DNA from: Eubacteriales bacterium
GTDB lineage: Bacteria; Bacillota; Clostridia; Lachnospirales; Lachnospiraceae
Assembly (NCBI GenBank): GCA_030525875.1
Contig: JAUNDV010000004.1
Location: 58,068 to 122,067 of the forward strand
DNA length: 64,000 nucleotides
Direction: 5' to 3'
The position numbers and the translations under genes were made by a program. A model generated the notes under the pieces. The model was not told the DNA's origin, ran no database searches, and saw only the letters and a program-made list of their open reading frames with translations. Of the stretch, positions 37,467 to 45,011 are shown in pieces (position 1 is the stretch's first letter; every line of letters begins with the position of its first letter).

Positions 37467-39723
37467 TATAGGTGATAAACTTGCCGACCGTTATATTATC
37501 GAAGAAAAGATAGGACAGGGTGGAATGTCCTATGTTTATAAGGCAAGTGATACCAAGCTGGGACGAGTGGTTGCAGTAAAGGTGCTTAAATCAGAATTTT
37601 CAGCAGATGAGGAATTTATAAAAAAATTCAAAAACGAAGCTAAATCAGCTGCTAAGCTAAGTCATCCAAATATTGTGACTGCATATGATACAGCAGATGA
37701 AGGAAATCTGCATTACATCATTATGGAACTTGTAGAGGGAATAACTCTCAAGAATTATATTGCAAGAAAGGGCAAGCTTTCAAACAAAGAAACGCTTGGA
37801 ATTGCAATACAGGCAGCAGAAGGAATAGAAGAAGCTCATAAAAAGGGAATAATCCATAGAGATATAAAGCCACAGAATATCATTATTTCCAGAGATGGAA
37901 AAGTCAAGGTTGCAGACTTTGGCATAGCAAAGGCAGTAAGCGGAGAAACTGTAAATCCTGCTGTTATAGGGTCTGTCCATTATATTTCTCCTGAGCAGGC
38001 TAAAACTGGAATAGCAGATATGAGGTCGGATCTGTATTCGCTTGGAATAACTATGTATGAAATGATTACAGGTAAGGTTCCATTTTCTGGGGATAATACA
38101 GTCAATGTTGTAATGGCGCATATTCAGGAAGCAATAGTTCCACCTAAGGTATACTCTAAGGACATTTATCCTGCCCTGAATGATATAATACTTAAGGCTA
38201 CAAAGAAAAATCCTGATGAAAGATATCAGACAGCAGGAGATCTGATTCTGGATCTTAAGAGATGCGGAAGAGAGCCGGATGGACATTTTGTAAGAATGTA
38301 TGCTTCTGTTGATAGTAAGAAAACTACAAAAGAGGATAATACAGAAGAAAAAGCTTTTGAGCATTTAAAAAGCACAGATGTAAAGTCTGATACAGAGAGT
38401 TCTTACCAGGCCTTTAATACAGATAATGAAGCGGACAAGGATATTGAGAGGGATTTCGTAAGCAATCATATTAACAGAAATAATCTCAAACAGAAAAAAG
38501 CAGATACAGAACAGGATCAAATAAAAAAATTGATAAGATCAGGTCTTATTTTGGCAGTAGCTGTTTTGCTCTTAGTATTTGTGTTCAGTATTATAAATAT
38601 TTCGGGTCTATTTAGATCCTTTAGCAATGATGAGACTGCAAAAAGTACCTTAGCTGAAGAAACAAGTACGACTGAGGAAACTGAAGAGAGTAATTATAAT
38701 ATAACTATCTATGCTGAGGATATTATGCCAAATTTGATAGGTCTTACAGTTGATGCTGCAAAGGAAAAAACAGCTGATTTGGATATTATTATAAATGATA
38801 AGCTTACAGATTACTCAGATGTATACTATGAAGGTCTTATTATAGATCAGAGTATTAAGCCGGATGAAAGCGTACTTCCGGGAGCAGAGGTTGTGGTTAC
38901 AGTTTCTCTCGGAACCAAGATCAATTATGCCCTAAAATCCATAAAAAATAAAACTGTAGATGAAGCAGTACAGCTTCTGACAGATGCAGGGGTAGTTGTA
39001 AGCAGTGAAATGGAAAGAGCATTTTCAGAAGAAGTGCCTAGGGACAGAGTAATAGGATGGCAGCCTGAAGGAAGTGCTATAGGCAGTGCTAGTGTAAAAG
39101 AGGGCAGTGTTGTAAGACTTATTGTAAGTGCAGGAAGTCAAAATGAGCTGGTAATTATGCCAAATCTTCTGGGTATGGATCAGGAAGCTGCAAAGGCCAT
39201 GCTGAGTGACAGCGGACTTCAGCTAGGAGAGATAACAGAAGTTCCTTCAGCTAGTACTCCAAAGGGTTATGTAACAGGACAGTCTGTACCTGAAAATGTT
39301 GAACTGCAATACGGAACAAAAATAGATATAGTTGTTTCGTCAGCGCTTGATCCAAATGCACAGCCTGCTCCCCAGCTTAACAGTACACAGGAAACAGCTT
39401 CTAATCAGGATAATTCTACAGGATATTATTATGGAAGCATAGATACAGTTTGTACAGTAGGCCATGCACAGGGACCTGATTCTGCCTCAAAGCAGGTAAT
39501 GGTAGGTATAAGATTAAAGCAGCGTACTGCTGATGGATCCTTTGAATATACAGTACTTGAGGAACCAAAGCCTGTTGCATTTGGAAGTAAAATACCAGTA
39601 AGCTTTAGAAATATCAAAGGTATTGAGTTTGTCGAAAAAGGTGACATCCAGGTATATAATGCCGAAACAAATGAGGTATATAATACTTATACTATAGATT
39701 TTAAGGCAAAGGGAGGGCTTTGA
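37456..39723 (+). CDS. prkC: PASTA-domain Ser/Thr protein kinase (PrkC/Stk1 type)
   Basis: 755-residue sensor kinase of cell-wall state. The cytoplasmic kinase has GQGGMSYVYKA (ATP loop), HRDIKPQN (about 134) and DFGIAK (about 154). A single membrane helix lies near 364 (SGLILAVAVLLLVFVFSII) and three extracellular PASTA repeats run from about 420 to 625 (MPNLIGLTVDAAKE, VDEAVQLL, MPNLLGMDQEAAKAML). These repeats are followed by a non-PASTA beta-rich tail of about 100 residues. PASTA repeats bind muropeptides or beta-lactams. The ATG at 37456 has GGAGG 8 bases ahead; a GTG at 37450 is too close to that site. Confidence 0.94.
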   Translation: MLLNIGDKLADRYIIEEKIGQGGMSYVYKASDTKLGRVVAVKVLKSEFSADEEFIKKFKNEAKSAAKLSHPNIVTAYDTADEGNLHYIIMELVEGITLKNYIARKGKLSNKETLGIAIQAAEGIEEAHKKGIIHRDIKPQNIIISRDGKVKVADFGIAKAVSGETVNPAVIGSVHYISPEQAKTGIADMRSDLYSLGITMYEMITGKVPFSGDNTVNVVMAHIQEAIVPPKVYSKDIYPALNDIILKATKKNPDERYQTAGDLILDLKRCGREPDGHFVRMYASVDSKKTTKEDNTEEKAFEHLKSTDVKSDTESSYQAFNTDNEADKDIERDFVSNHINRNNLKQKKADTEQDQIKKLIRSGLILAVAVLLLVFVFSIINISGLFRSFSNDETAKSTLAEETSTTEETEESNYNITIYAEDIMPNLIGLTVDAAKEKTADLDIIINDKLTDYSDVYYEGLIIDQSIKPDESVLPGAEVVVTVSLGTKINYALKSIKNKTVDEAVQLLTDAGVVVSSEMERAFSEEVPRDRVIGWQPEGSAIGSASVKEGSVVRLIVSAGSQNELVIMPNLLGMDQEAAKAMLSDSGLQLGEITEVPSASTPKGYVTGQSVPENVELQYGTKIDIVVSSALDPNAQPAPQLNSTQETASNQDNSTGYYYGSIDTVCTVGHAQGPDSASKQVMVGIRLKQRTADGSFEYTVLEEPKPVAFGSKIPVSFRNIKGIEFVEKGDIQVYNAETNEVYNTYTIDFKAKGGL

Positions 39724-40607
39724 TGACAGGAAAGATTATCAAGGCCATAGCAGGCTTTTATTACATACACACAGCTTCCGGAAAGCTTTACCAGACAAGG
39801 GCAAGAGGTGTTTTGAGAAGAGATGGGCAAAAACCACTTGTCGGAGATAATGTTGAGTTTGATGTTATTTCAGAGGAGAAGTCAGAAGGCAATCTGATAA
39901 GAGTTATTGACAGAAGAAATGTCCTGATAAGACCAGCTGTGGCCAATATAGATCAGGCGCTTATTGTATTTGCTGTAAGGGAGCCGGACCCTAACCTGAA
40001 TCTTCTGGATAGATTTTTAATATATATGGGAATGCAGAATATCCCCGTGATAATATATTTTAATAAATCAGACCTCAACAAAGATGGACTTTTAGAAAAA
40101 TACAAAAATAATTATGAAAAAGCAGGATATCAGATAATATCAGGCTCAACCTTTGATGAGGAAACAGCAGCAGAAATAAAAAAGATACTCATGCATAAGA
40201 CTACAGTACTTGCTGGCCCTTCAGGTGTGGGAAAATCTTCGCTCACAAATCTGATACATCAAAATGCTAATATGGAAATCGGAGAGTTATCAGAAAAGAT
40301 AAAAAGAGGTAAGCAGACAACAAGACATACAGAGCTTTTTTGTATAGATGAAGACAGCTATCTTTTAGATACTCCAGGATTTACCTCTCTTACCATACCA
40401 GAGCTTGATTCTGATGATGTAAAATTATATTTTGATGAATTTAATGATGCCTCGGAAAAGTGCAAATTTGCAGGGTGCAGACATGTCAATGAAGCAGAGA
40501 AAATCTGTGGAGTAAAGCAGGCTGTTGCAAGCGGACTGATAAGCAGGGAAAGATATGAAAATTATCTTCAGATATATAATGAAATAAAGGAAAGTGAGAG
40601 AAAATAA
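39723..40607 (+). CDS. rsgA: Ribosome small-subunit GTPase A
   Basis: Circularly permuted GTPase that checks late 30S assembly. It is 294 residues, with an N-terminal OB fold, NKSD (G4), GPSGVGKSSLTN (G1, about 164), TTRHTE and DTPGF. A C-terminal zinc module (CKFAGCRHVNE...CGV) completes it. Its ATG overlaps the kinase stop as TGATG, and its own stop overlaps rpe as TAATG. This is the usual kinase-rsgA-rpe order in Firmicutes. Confidence 0.95.
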   Translation: MTGKIIKAIAGFYYIHTASGKLYQTRARGVLRRDGQKPLVGDNVEFDVISEEKSEGNLIRVIDRRNVLIRPAVANIDQALIVFAVREPDPNLNLLDRFLIYMGMQNIPVIIYFNKSDLNKDGLLEKYKNNYEKAGYQIISGSTFDEETAAEIKKILMHKTTVLAGPSGVGKSSLTNLIHQNANMEIGELSEKIKRGKQTTRHTELFCIDEDSYLLDTPGFTSLTIPELDSDDVKLYFDEFNDASEKCKFAGCRHVNEAEKICGVKQAVASGLISRERYENYLQIYNEIKESERK

Positions 40608-41272
40608 TGCTTAAATTATCACCGTCAATACTTTCTTCAGACTTCTCAAGGCTTGGAGAGGAAGTAGCTCTTTGTGAAAGAGAAGGAGCACAGTATATAC
40701 ACATTGATGTAATGGATGGAATGTTTGTTCCAAATATTACACTTGGAGCTCCGGTCGTAAAATCTATCAGAAAATGCAGTAATGCGATTTTTGATGTTCA
40801 TCTTATGGTTGAAGATCCGGGAAGATATATAAGTGATTTTGCTAAAGCAGGGGCTGATATAATAACAGTTCATTATGAGGCTACAAAGCATATTGACAGA
40901 GTCATTCAGCAGATTCATGAAGAAGGAAAAAAGGCGGGTATTGCATTAAATCCGGGAACACCTGTTTCAGTACTCGAGGATATATTATCTGATCTTGATA
41001 TGGTGCTCATCATGAGTGTAAATCCGGGCTTTGGAGGACAAAAATTTATTCCTTATGTTTTAAATAAGATAAGAAATATAAAAATAATGTCAGAATTAAA
41101 GAATCCAAGCCTTGAAATAGAGGTTGATGGAGGCGTAAGCTTCGAAAATATCAATGAAATTATTGAGGCGGGGGCCAATGTTTTTGTAGCTGGTTCATCT
41201 GTTTTCAATGGGGATGCTTCAAAAAACATTAAACATTTTTTACAATGCTTTGAGAGCTATTGTAACAAATAA
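40607..41272 (+). CDS. rpe: Ribulose-phosphate 3-epimerase
   Basis: TIM-barrel enzyme interconverting ribulose-5-P and xylulose-5-P in the pentose phosphate pathway. It is 221 residues with LSPSILSSDFSRLG, HIDVMDGMFVPNIT, DVHLMVEDP, MSVNPGFGGQKF and EVDGGV, covering the catalytic Asp and metal ligands. It is coupled to rsgA by a TAATG overlap. Confidence 0.96.
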   Translation: MLKLSPSILSSDFSRLGEEVALCEREGAQYIHIDVMDGMFVPNITLGAPVVKSIRKCSNAIFDVHLMVEDPGRYISDFAKAGADIITVHYEATKHIDRVIQQIHEEGKKAGIALNPGTPVSVLEDILSDLDMVLIMSVNPGFGGQKFIPYVLNKIRNIKIMSELKNPSLEIEVDGGVSFENINEIIEAGANVFVAGSSVFNGDASKNIKHFLQCFESYCNK

Positions 41273-41284
41273 AAATTATCCTAT

Positions 41285-41314
41285 AATCTCCATTATAATA
41301 AAGTAATGGAGATT
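41285..41314 (+). promoter_or_regulatory. Perfect hairpin covering the ribosome site of the ECF S-component gene
   Basis: AATCTCCATTA (41285-41295) pairs perfectly with TAATGGAGATT (41304-41314) across an 8-base loop. The GGAG ribosome site (41308-41311) is inside the right arm, 8 bases before the ATG at 41320. It would block initiation when folded in RNA, or it could be a DNA operator palindrome. Confidence 0.6.
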
Positions 41315-41319
41315 GTATT

Positions 41320-41904
41320 ATGAAGAACGAAAATAACAAATGGAGTACCAGGGAACTTGCACTTATAGGACTTATGGCAGCTTTGGTATTTGTCGGCTCC
41401 AAGATTGAGATAAGATTTCCCACACCTTTAGGAGGCGTAACGAGATTTCATCTTGGAAATGGAATATGTATTATTTCAGGACTGATCTTAGGTGCTACAA
41501 AAGGTGGCTTTGCTGCAGGCTTTGGCTCTTTCCTGTTTGATATTGTATTTTGGGGAGGAAATCCTGTAGGCTGGTGTATTACCTTTATAACAAAATTCAT
41601 TATGGCTTTTATTGCTGGCTTATGCTATGAAAAGAGAATTTTTATGCATTTTGGAAAAATTCCAGCCATAGTTTTGAGTGGAGTTATAGGTGAGCTAGGC
41701 TATATTGCAGCTTATCTTACAAAGGAATTCGTAACCTTCAGGATTATTCTTGAAAATGAAATGCCTGCGGTTAAGCTTATGCTGATTCAAAAGGGAATAT
41801 CTTCTTTGGTAAATGCTGTAATTGCAGTTATCCTCTCGGTTGTACTTATGATTGTGCTTGTACCTATACTCAAAAAAAGTGGATTATTATATGACGGAAA
41901 ATAA
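41320..41904 (+). CDS. ECF transporter S component, probably for vitamin B6
   Basis: 194 residues with six hydrophobic segments, an N-terminal ALIGLMAALVFVGSKIEI helix typical of energy-coupling-factor substrate-binding subunits, and TPLGGVTRFHLGNG. It captures a vitamin and needs the shared ECF ATPases and T component, which are not in the window. The assignment to pyridoxine/pyridoxal rests on context: its end overlaps a pyridoxal kinase gene by 14 bases. Other vitamins cannot be excluded from sequence alone. Its ribosome site lies within a perfect hairpin. Confidence 0.75.
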   Translation: MKNENNKWSTRELALIGLMAALVFVGSKIEIRFPTPLGGVTRFHLGNGICIISGLILGATKGGFAAGFGSFLFDIVFWGGNPVGWCITFITKFIMAFIAGLCYEKRIFMHFGKIPAIVLSGVIGELGYIAAYLTKEFVTFRIILENEMPAVKLMLIQKGISSLVNAVIAVILSVVLMIVLVPILKKSGLLYDGK

Positions 41905-42796
41905 TATAAAGTGTGCTAAATACGAAGCACCAAAGAAATTAGCAATTATAAATGATCTATCAGGTTATGGCCGCTGTAGTCTTACAGTGGCTATTCCTGT
42001 TATATCAGCACTTGGTGTCCAGGCCTGTCCTGTACCAACATCAATACTTTCTAACCATACGGGCTTCCCTAGTGAGTACAAATATGATTTCACAAAACAA
42101 ATGAGGCCGTACATGGATGCATGGAATCAGCTCAATATAAAATTTGACGGAATAATTACAGGCTATATGAATTATGATGAACAGGTAAGAGCGGCAGCTG
42201 ATTTTATAGAAAAATTCAAAACAAAAGATACTCTTGTTTTTGTGGATCCAGCAATGGCAGATCATGGCCGTATGTATAGAGGATTTACAGAAGAATATGC
42301 AGAGTATATCAAAGACAGGCTGATAAGACAGGCTACAATAATAAAGCCAAACCTCACAGAAGCCTGTATACTTTCAGGATACAGCTATGACGAAATCGTG
42401 AGAGCATCGGAAGAAAGAAATTTAAGAAAGCTAAAATCATATCTTATGAATATTATAGCTACACTTCAGGAGCTTGGACCAGATAAAGTCGTTATTACAG
42501 GAATAGAAAGAAAAGACAGGATAATTAACGCTATAGCTGATGGAAATGATGTAAAATTCCTAAGTGTTAAGAAGTCAGGACAGAACAGAGGAGGAACAGG
42601 AGATATATTCTGTTCAATTGTTGCAGCATCTTTGCTTCAGGGAATGAGTCTTGACAGAGCAGTAAAGAAGGCAGCGGACTTTGTCAGCACAGCAATAAGA
42701 ATATCAGATGAGGCAGAAATTCCAGTAAGAGAGGGTGTAATATTTGAAAATATTATGTCAAAGCTGGCATCAACTTCATATGAAAATGCAAAATAA
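41891..42796 (+). CDS. pdxY: Pyridoxal/pyridoxamine kinase (PdxY-like)
   Basis: Ribokinase-fold enzyme phosphorylating B6 vitamers to give pyridoxal phosphate. It is 301 residues with IINDLSGYGRCSLTVAIPV, the substrate-side SNHTGFPS, FVDPAMADHGRMY, IKPNLTEA, and the ATP/anion motif GGTGDIF. The ATG at 41891 lies inside the end of the transporter gene; a longer upstream frame exists but belongs to overlap. Uptake and phosphorylation in one operon would trap the vitamin in the cell. Confidence 0.88.
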   Translation: MTENNIKCAKYEAPKKLAIINDLSGYGRCSLTVAIPVISALGVQACPVPTSILSNHTGFPSEYKYDFTKQMRPYMDAWNQLNIKFDGIITGYMNYDEQVRAAADFIEKFKTKDTLVFVDPAMADHGRMYRGFTEEYAEYIKDRLIRQATIIKPNLTEACILSGYSYDEIVRASEERNLRKLKSYLMNIIATLQELGPDKVVITGIERKDRIINAIADGNDVKFLSVKKSGQNRGGTGDIFCSIVAASLLQGMSLDRAVKKAADFVSTAIRISDEAEIPVREGVIFENIMSKLASTSYENAK

Positions 42797-42798
42797 AA

Positions 42799-42827
42799 TT
42801 GAGTAAAGTATATTCGTATGCTATACT
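42799..42827 (+). promoter_or_regulatory. Sigma-A promoter of serS
   Basis: TTGAGT (42799-42804), a 17-base spacer and TATACT (42822-42827). The start would be near 42834, leaving a leader of about 50 bases, too short for a T-box. Confidence 0.7.
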
Positions 42828-42883
42828 CTTAGTTAAAGTCAAAATGATTTTCAAATACTTTATTCAAAGGCGGTCAAAAAAAT

Positions 42884-44185
42884 ATGTTAGATATTAAATT
42901 TGTACGTGAAAATCCTGAGGCAGTTAAGGAAAATATCCGCAAGAAATTTCAGGACAGCAAGCTCGTACTTGTAGATGAATGTATTGCACTTGATGCAGAG
43001 CTTAGACAGGTTCAGCAGGAGGCAGATGAGCTTAGAGCCAAGAGAAATAAGCTTTCAAAGGAAATTGGAGCGCTTATGGCTCATGGAGAGAAAGAAAAGG
43101 CTGAGGAGTGCAAGGCTGAGGTTAAGAAGGATGGAGATCTTCTTGAGGAGCTTTCACAGAGACAGAATAATCTTACCAAGGAGCTTAACAATAAGATGAT
43201 GGTAATACCTCAGATTATTGATCCATCAGTTCCAATTGGAAAGGATGACAGTGAAAATGTAGAGCTCCAGAGATTTGGTGATCCAGTAGTTCCTGACTTT
43301 GAAGTTCCTTATCATACAGATATTATGGAGTCTTTTGATGGTATTGATATGGAGGCAGCAGGAAGAGTTGCAGGTAATGGCTTCTATTATCTTATGGGAG
43401 ATATTGCAAGACTTCACGAGGCTGTCATTGCCTATGCAAGAGATTTTATGATCGACAGAGGCTTTACATATTGTATTCCACCATATATGATCAGATCAAA
43501 TGTAGTTACAGGTGTTATGTCTTTTGCTGAGATGGATGCAATGATGTACAAGATTGAAGGAGAGGACCTTTATCTTATCGGAACATCTGAGCATTCTATG
43601 ATTGGTAAGTTTATAGATCAGACCTTAGATGAGGCTAAGCTTCCTGTAACAATGACATCTTATTCTCCTTGCTTTAGAAAAGAGAAGGGTGCTCATGGTA
43701 TAGAGGAGAGAGGTGTATATCGTATCCATCAGTTTGAGAAGCAGGAGATGATAGTTGTATGTGAACCTGAGGATTCAATGAAGTGGTATGATGTATTATG
43801 GAAGAATACAGTTGATTTCTTCCGTACACTTGATATTCCAGTTAGACAGCTTGAGTGCTGCTCAGGAGATCTTGCAGACCTTAAGGTAAAATCCTGTGAT
43901 GTAGAGGCATGGTCACCTCGTCAGAAGAAGTATTTTGAGGTTGGTTCATGTTCAAATCTCGGAGATGCCCAGGCAAGAAGACTTAAGATACGTATTAAGT
44001 CAAAGGAAAAGGGAAATCATCTTGCTCATACATTGAATAATACCTGTGTGGCACCTCCACGTATGCTTATTGCCTTCCTTGAGAATAACCTTCAGGCTGA
44101 TGGTTCTGTTCGTATTCCAGAGGCATTAAGACCTTATATGGGAGGAAAGGAAGTATTAATTCCTAAGTATAATTCAATTAAGTGA
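42884..44185 (+). CDS. serS: Seryl-tRNA synthetase
   Basis: Class II synthetase charging tRNA-Ser (and feeding selenocysteine synthesis where present). It is 433 residues. The N-terminal long coiled-coil arm (residues 25-110) contacts tRNA. The catalytic core has YSPCFRKEKGAHG (motif 2) and NNTCVAPPRMLIAFLENN (motif 3 region with the R of class II). AAGGCGG precedes the ATG. Its codon choice is more constrained than its neighbours, as expected for a highly expressed gene. Confidence 0.96.
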   Translation: MLDIKFVRENPEAVKENIRKKFQDSKLVLVDECIALDAELRQVQQEADELRAKRNKLSKEIGALMAHGEKEKAEECKAEVKKDGDLLEELSQRQNNLTKELNNKMMVIPQIIDPSVPIGKDDSENVELQRFGDPVVPDFEVPYHTDIMESFDGIDMEAAGRVAGNGFYYLMGDIARLHEAVIAYARDFMIDRGFTYCIPPYMIRSNVVTGVMSFAEMDAMMYKIEGEDLYLIGTSEHSMIGKFIDQTLDEAKLPVTMTSYSPCFRKEKGAHGIEERGVYRIHQFEKQEMIVVCEPEDSMKWYDVLWKNTVDFFRTLDIPVRQLECCSGDLADLKVKSCDVEAWSPRQKKYFEVGSCSNLGDAQARRLKIRIKSKEKGNHLAHTLNNTCVAPPRMLIAFLENNLQADGSVRIPEALRPYMGGKEVLIPKYNSIK

Positions 44186-44213
44186 TTTTTTAAAAATTAA
44201 ATAATGTCAATAT

Positions 44214-44244
44214 AAAAAGGAGTCTATGTTTCAGACTCCTTTTT
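44214..44244. terminator. Bidirectional terminator after serS
   Basis: AAAAAGGAGTCT (44214-44225) pairs with AGACTCCTTTTT (44233-44244). It overlaps the stop codon of the convergent DUF1836 gene and serves both strands. Confidence 0.85.
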
Positions 44245-44851
44245 GTTCTTCTTTTAGCTGATCGCAAAGCTTCTCCATAAGAAGCTTCTTTAAATATACG
44301 TCAAATCCAAGTTCACATATAAATGCAAATTTTTGTAATCTGTCTCTTTCAGCTTCACTTAAATTCTGTGCTGCTCCATCTGTAAAGGTAGACTTGCTAT
44401 GCTCGAATTTTTGGGCTATATCCTTTTTTAGAGCTTGCATTTGTTCTGTTTCAAGTGTAAAGACCTCTCTGTATATAGCCTCTACATTAAAGTCTGCCTC
44501 ACTATCATCAGGTTTAAAATAATTATTTGTAAGATTAAAAAGCACTGTATTAAGATCATCCAATGAAAGAATGCCTTTGTAATAATATATCAGCAAAAGC
44601 ATATACATATGCTCTTTAGAATATTTTTTCTTAATTGGAGCTGGCAGTATCTTTGCCTTTGTATAGTTATTTATCATAGTTTTAGTAAGGATTTTATCAT
44701 CTGGATATCTTTTTACTTTTTTTAGTCTATCCTCCATAAAGCCAGTGACCTGATCCATATATAACGCAATTTCAGGAATCTGTTCGGGCTTAACGTAGTG
44801 AATAGTATTGAGAAATTTCAAAAGCTCTTTATATGTTTCTTCATTTGTCAA
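44231..44851 (-). CDS. DUF1836 family protein
   Basis: About 206 residues, largely helical. It has the family pattern of a MerR-like N-terminal region (TKTMINNYTKAKILP) followed by KKYSKEHMYMLLLIYYYKGILSL. This suggests a DNA-binding regulator, but no target is known. A TTG at 44851 was chosen because AGGAGG lies 9 bases upstream. The TTG at 44860 is immediately next to that site and unlikely. The gene is divergent from pcrA and convergent with serS. Confidence 0.75.
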   Translation of the reverse strand: MTNEETYKELLKFLNTIHYVKPEQIPEIALYMDQVTGFMEDRLKKVKRYPDDKILTKTMINNYTKAKILPAPIKKKYSKEHMYMLLLIYYYKGILSLDDLNTVLFNLTNNYFKPDDSEADFNVEAIYREVFTLETEQMQALKKDIAQKFEHSKSTFTDGAAQNLSEAERDRLQKFAFICELGFDVYLKKLLMEKLCDQLKEEQKGV

Positions 44852-44933
44852 AGACTTCAACCTCCTATTAATATAGATATTATATTAAGACTATTACTAT
44901 AGTATATAGTATTAAAAACCATATGACAAGTGT

Positions 44934-44962
44934 TTGTGATATTTTGAAATTTATGATAAACT
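44934..44962 (+). promoter_or_regulatory. Probable promoter of pcrA
   Basis: TTGTGA (44934-44939), a 17-base spacer and TAAACT (44957-44962), about 43 bases before the pcrA ribosome site. Confidence 0.5.
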
Positions 44963-45011
44963 AATTCAACTATGATATTTTGATTTTTGCAGATTTTGGA
45001 AGGAAATAATT

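Noticed and set aside
37780-38364. 194-codon minus-strand frame inside the kinase gene
   Set aside because: The plus strand is unambiguously a PASTA kinase; the antisense frame shows Cys/Ser/Ile-rich shadow composition.
42797-42883. Possible T-box leader for serS
   Set aside because: A promoter at 42799-42827 leaves a leader of only about 50 bases, with no T-box sequence or antiterminator.
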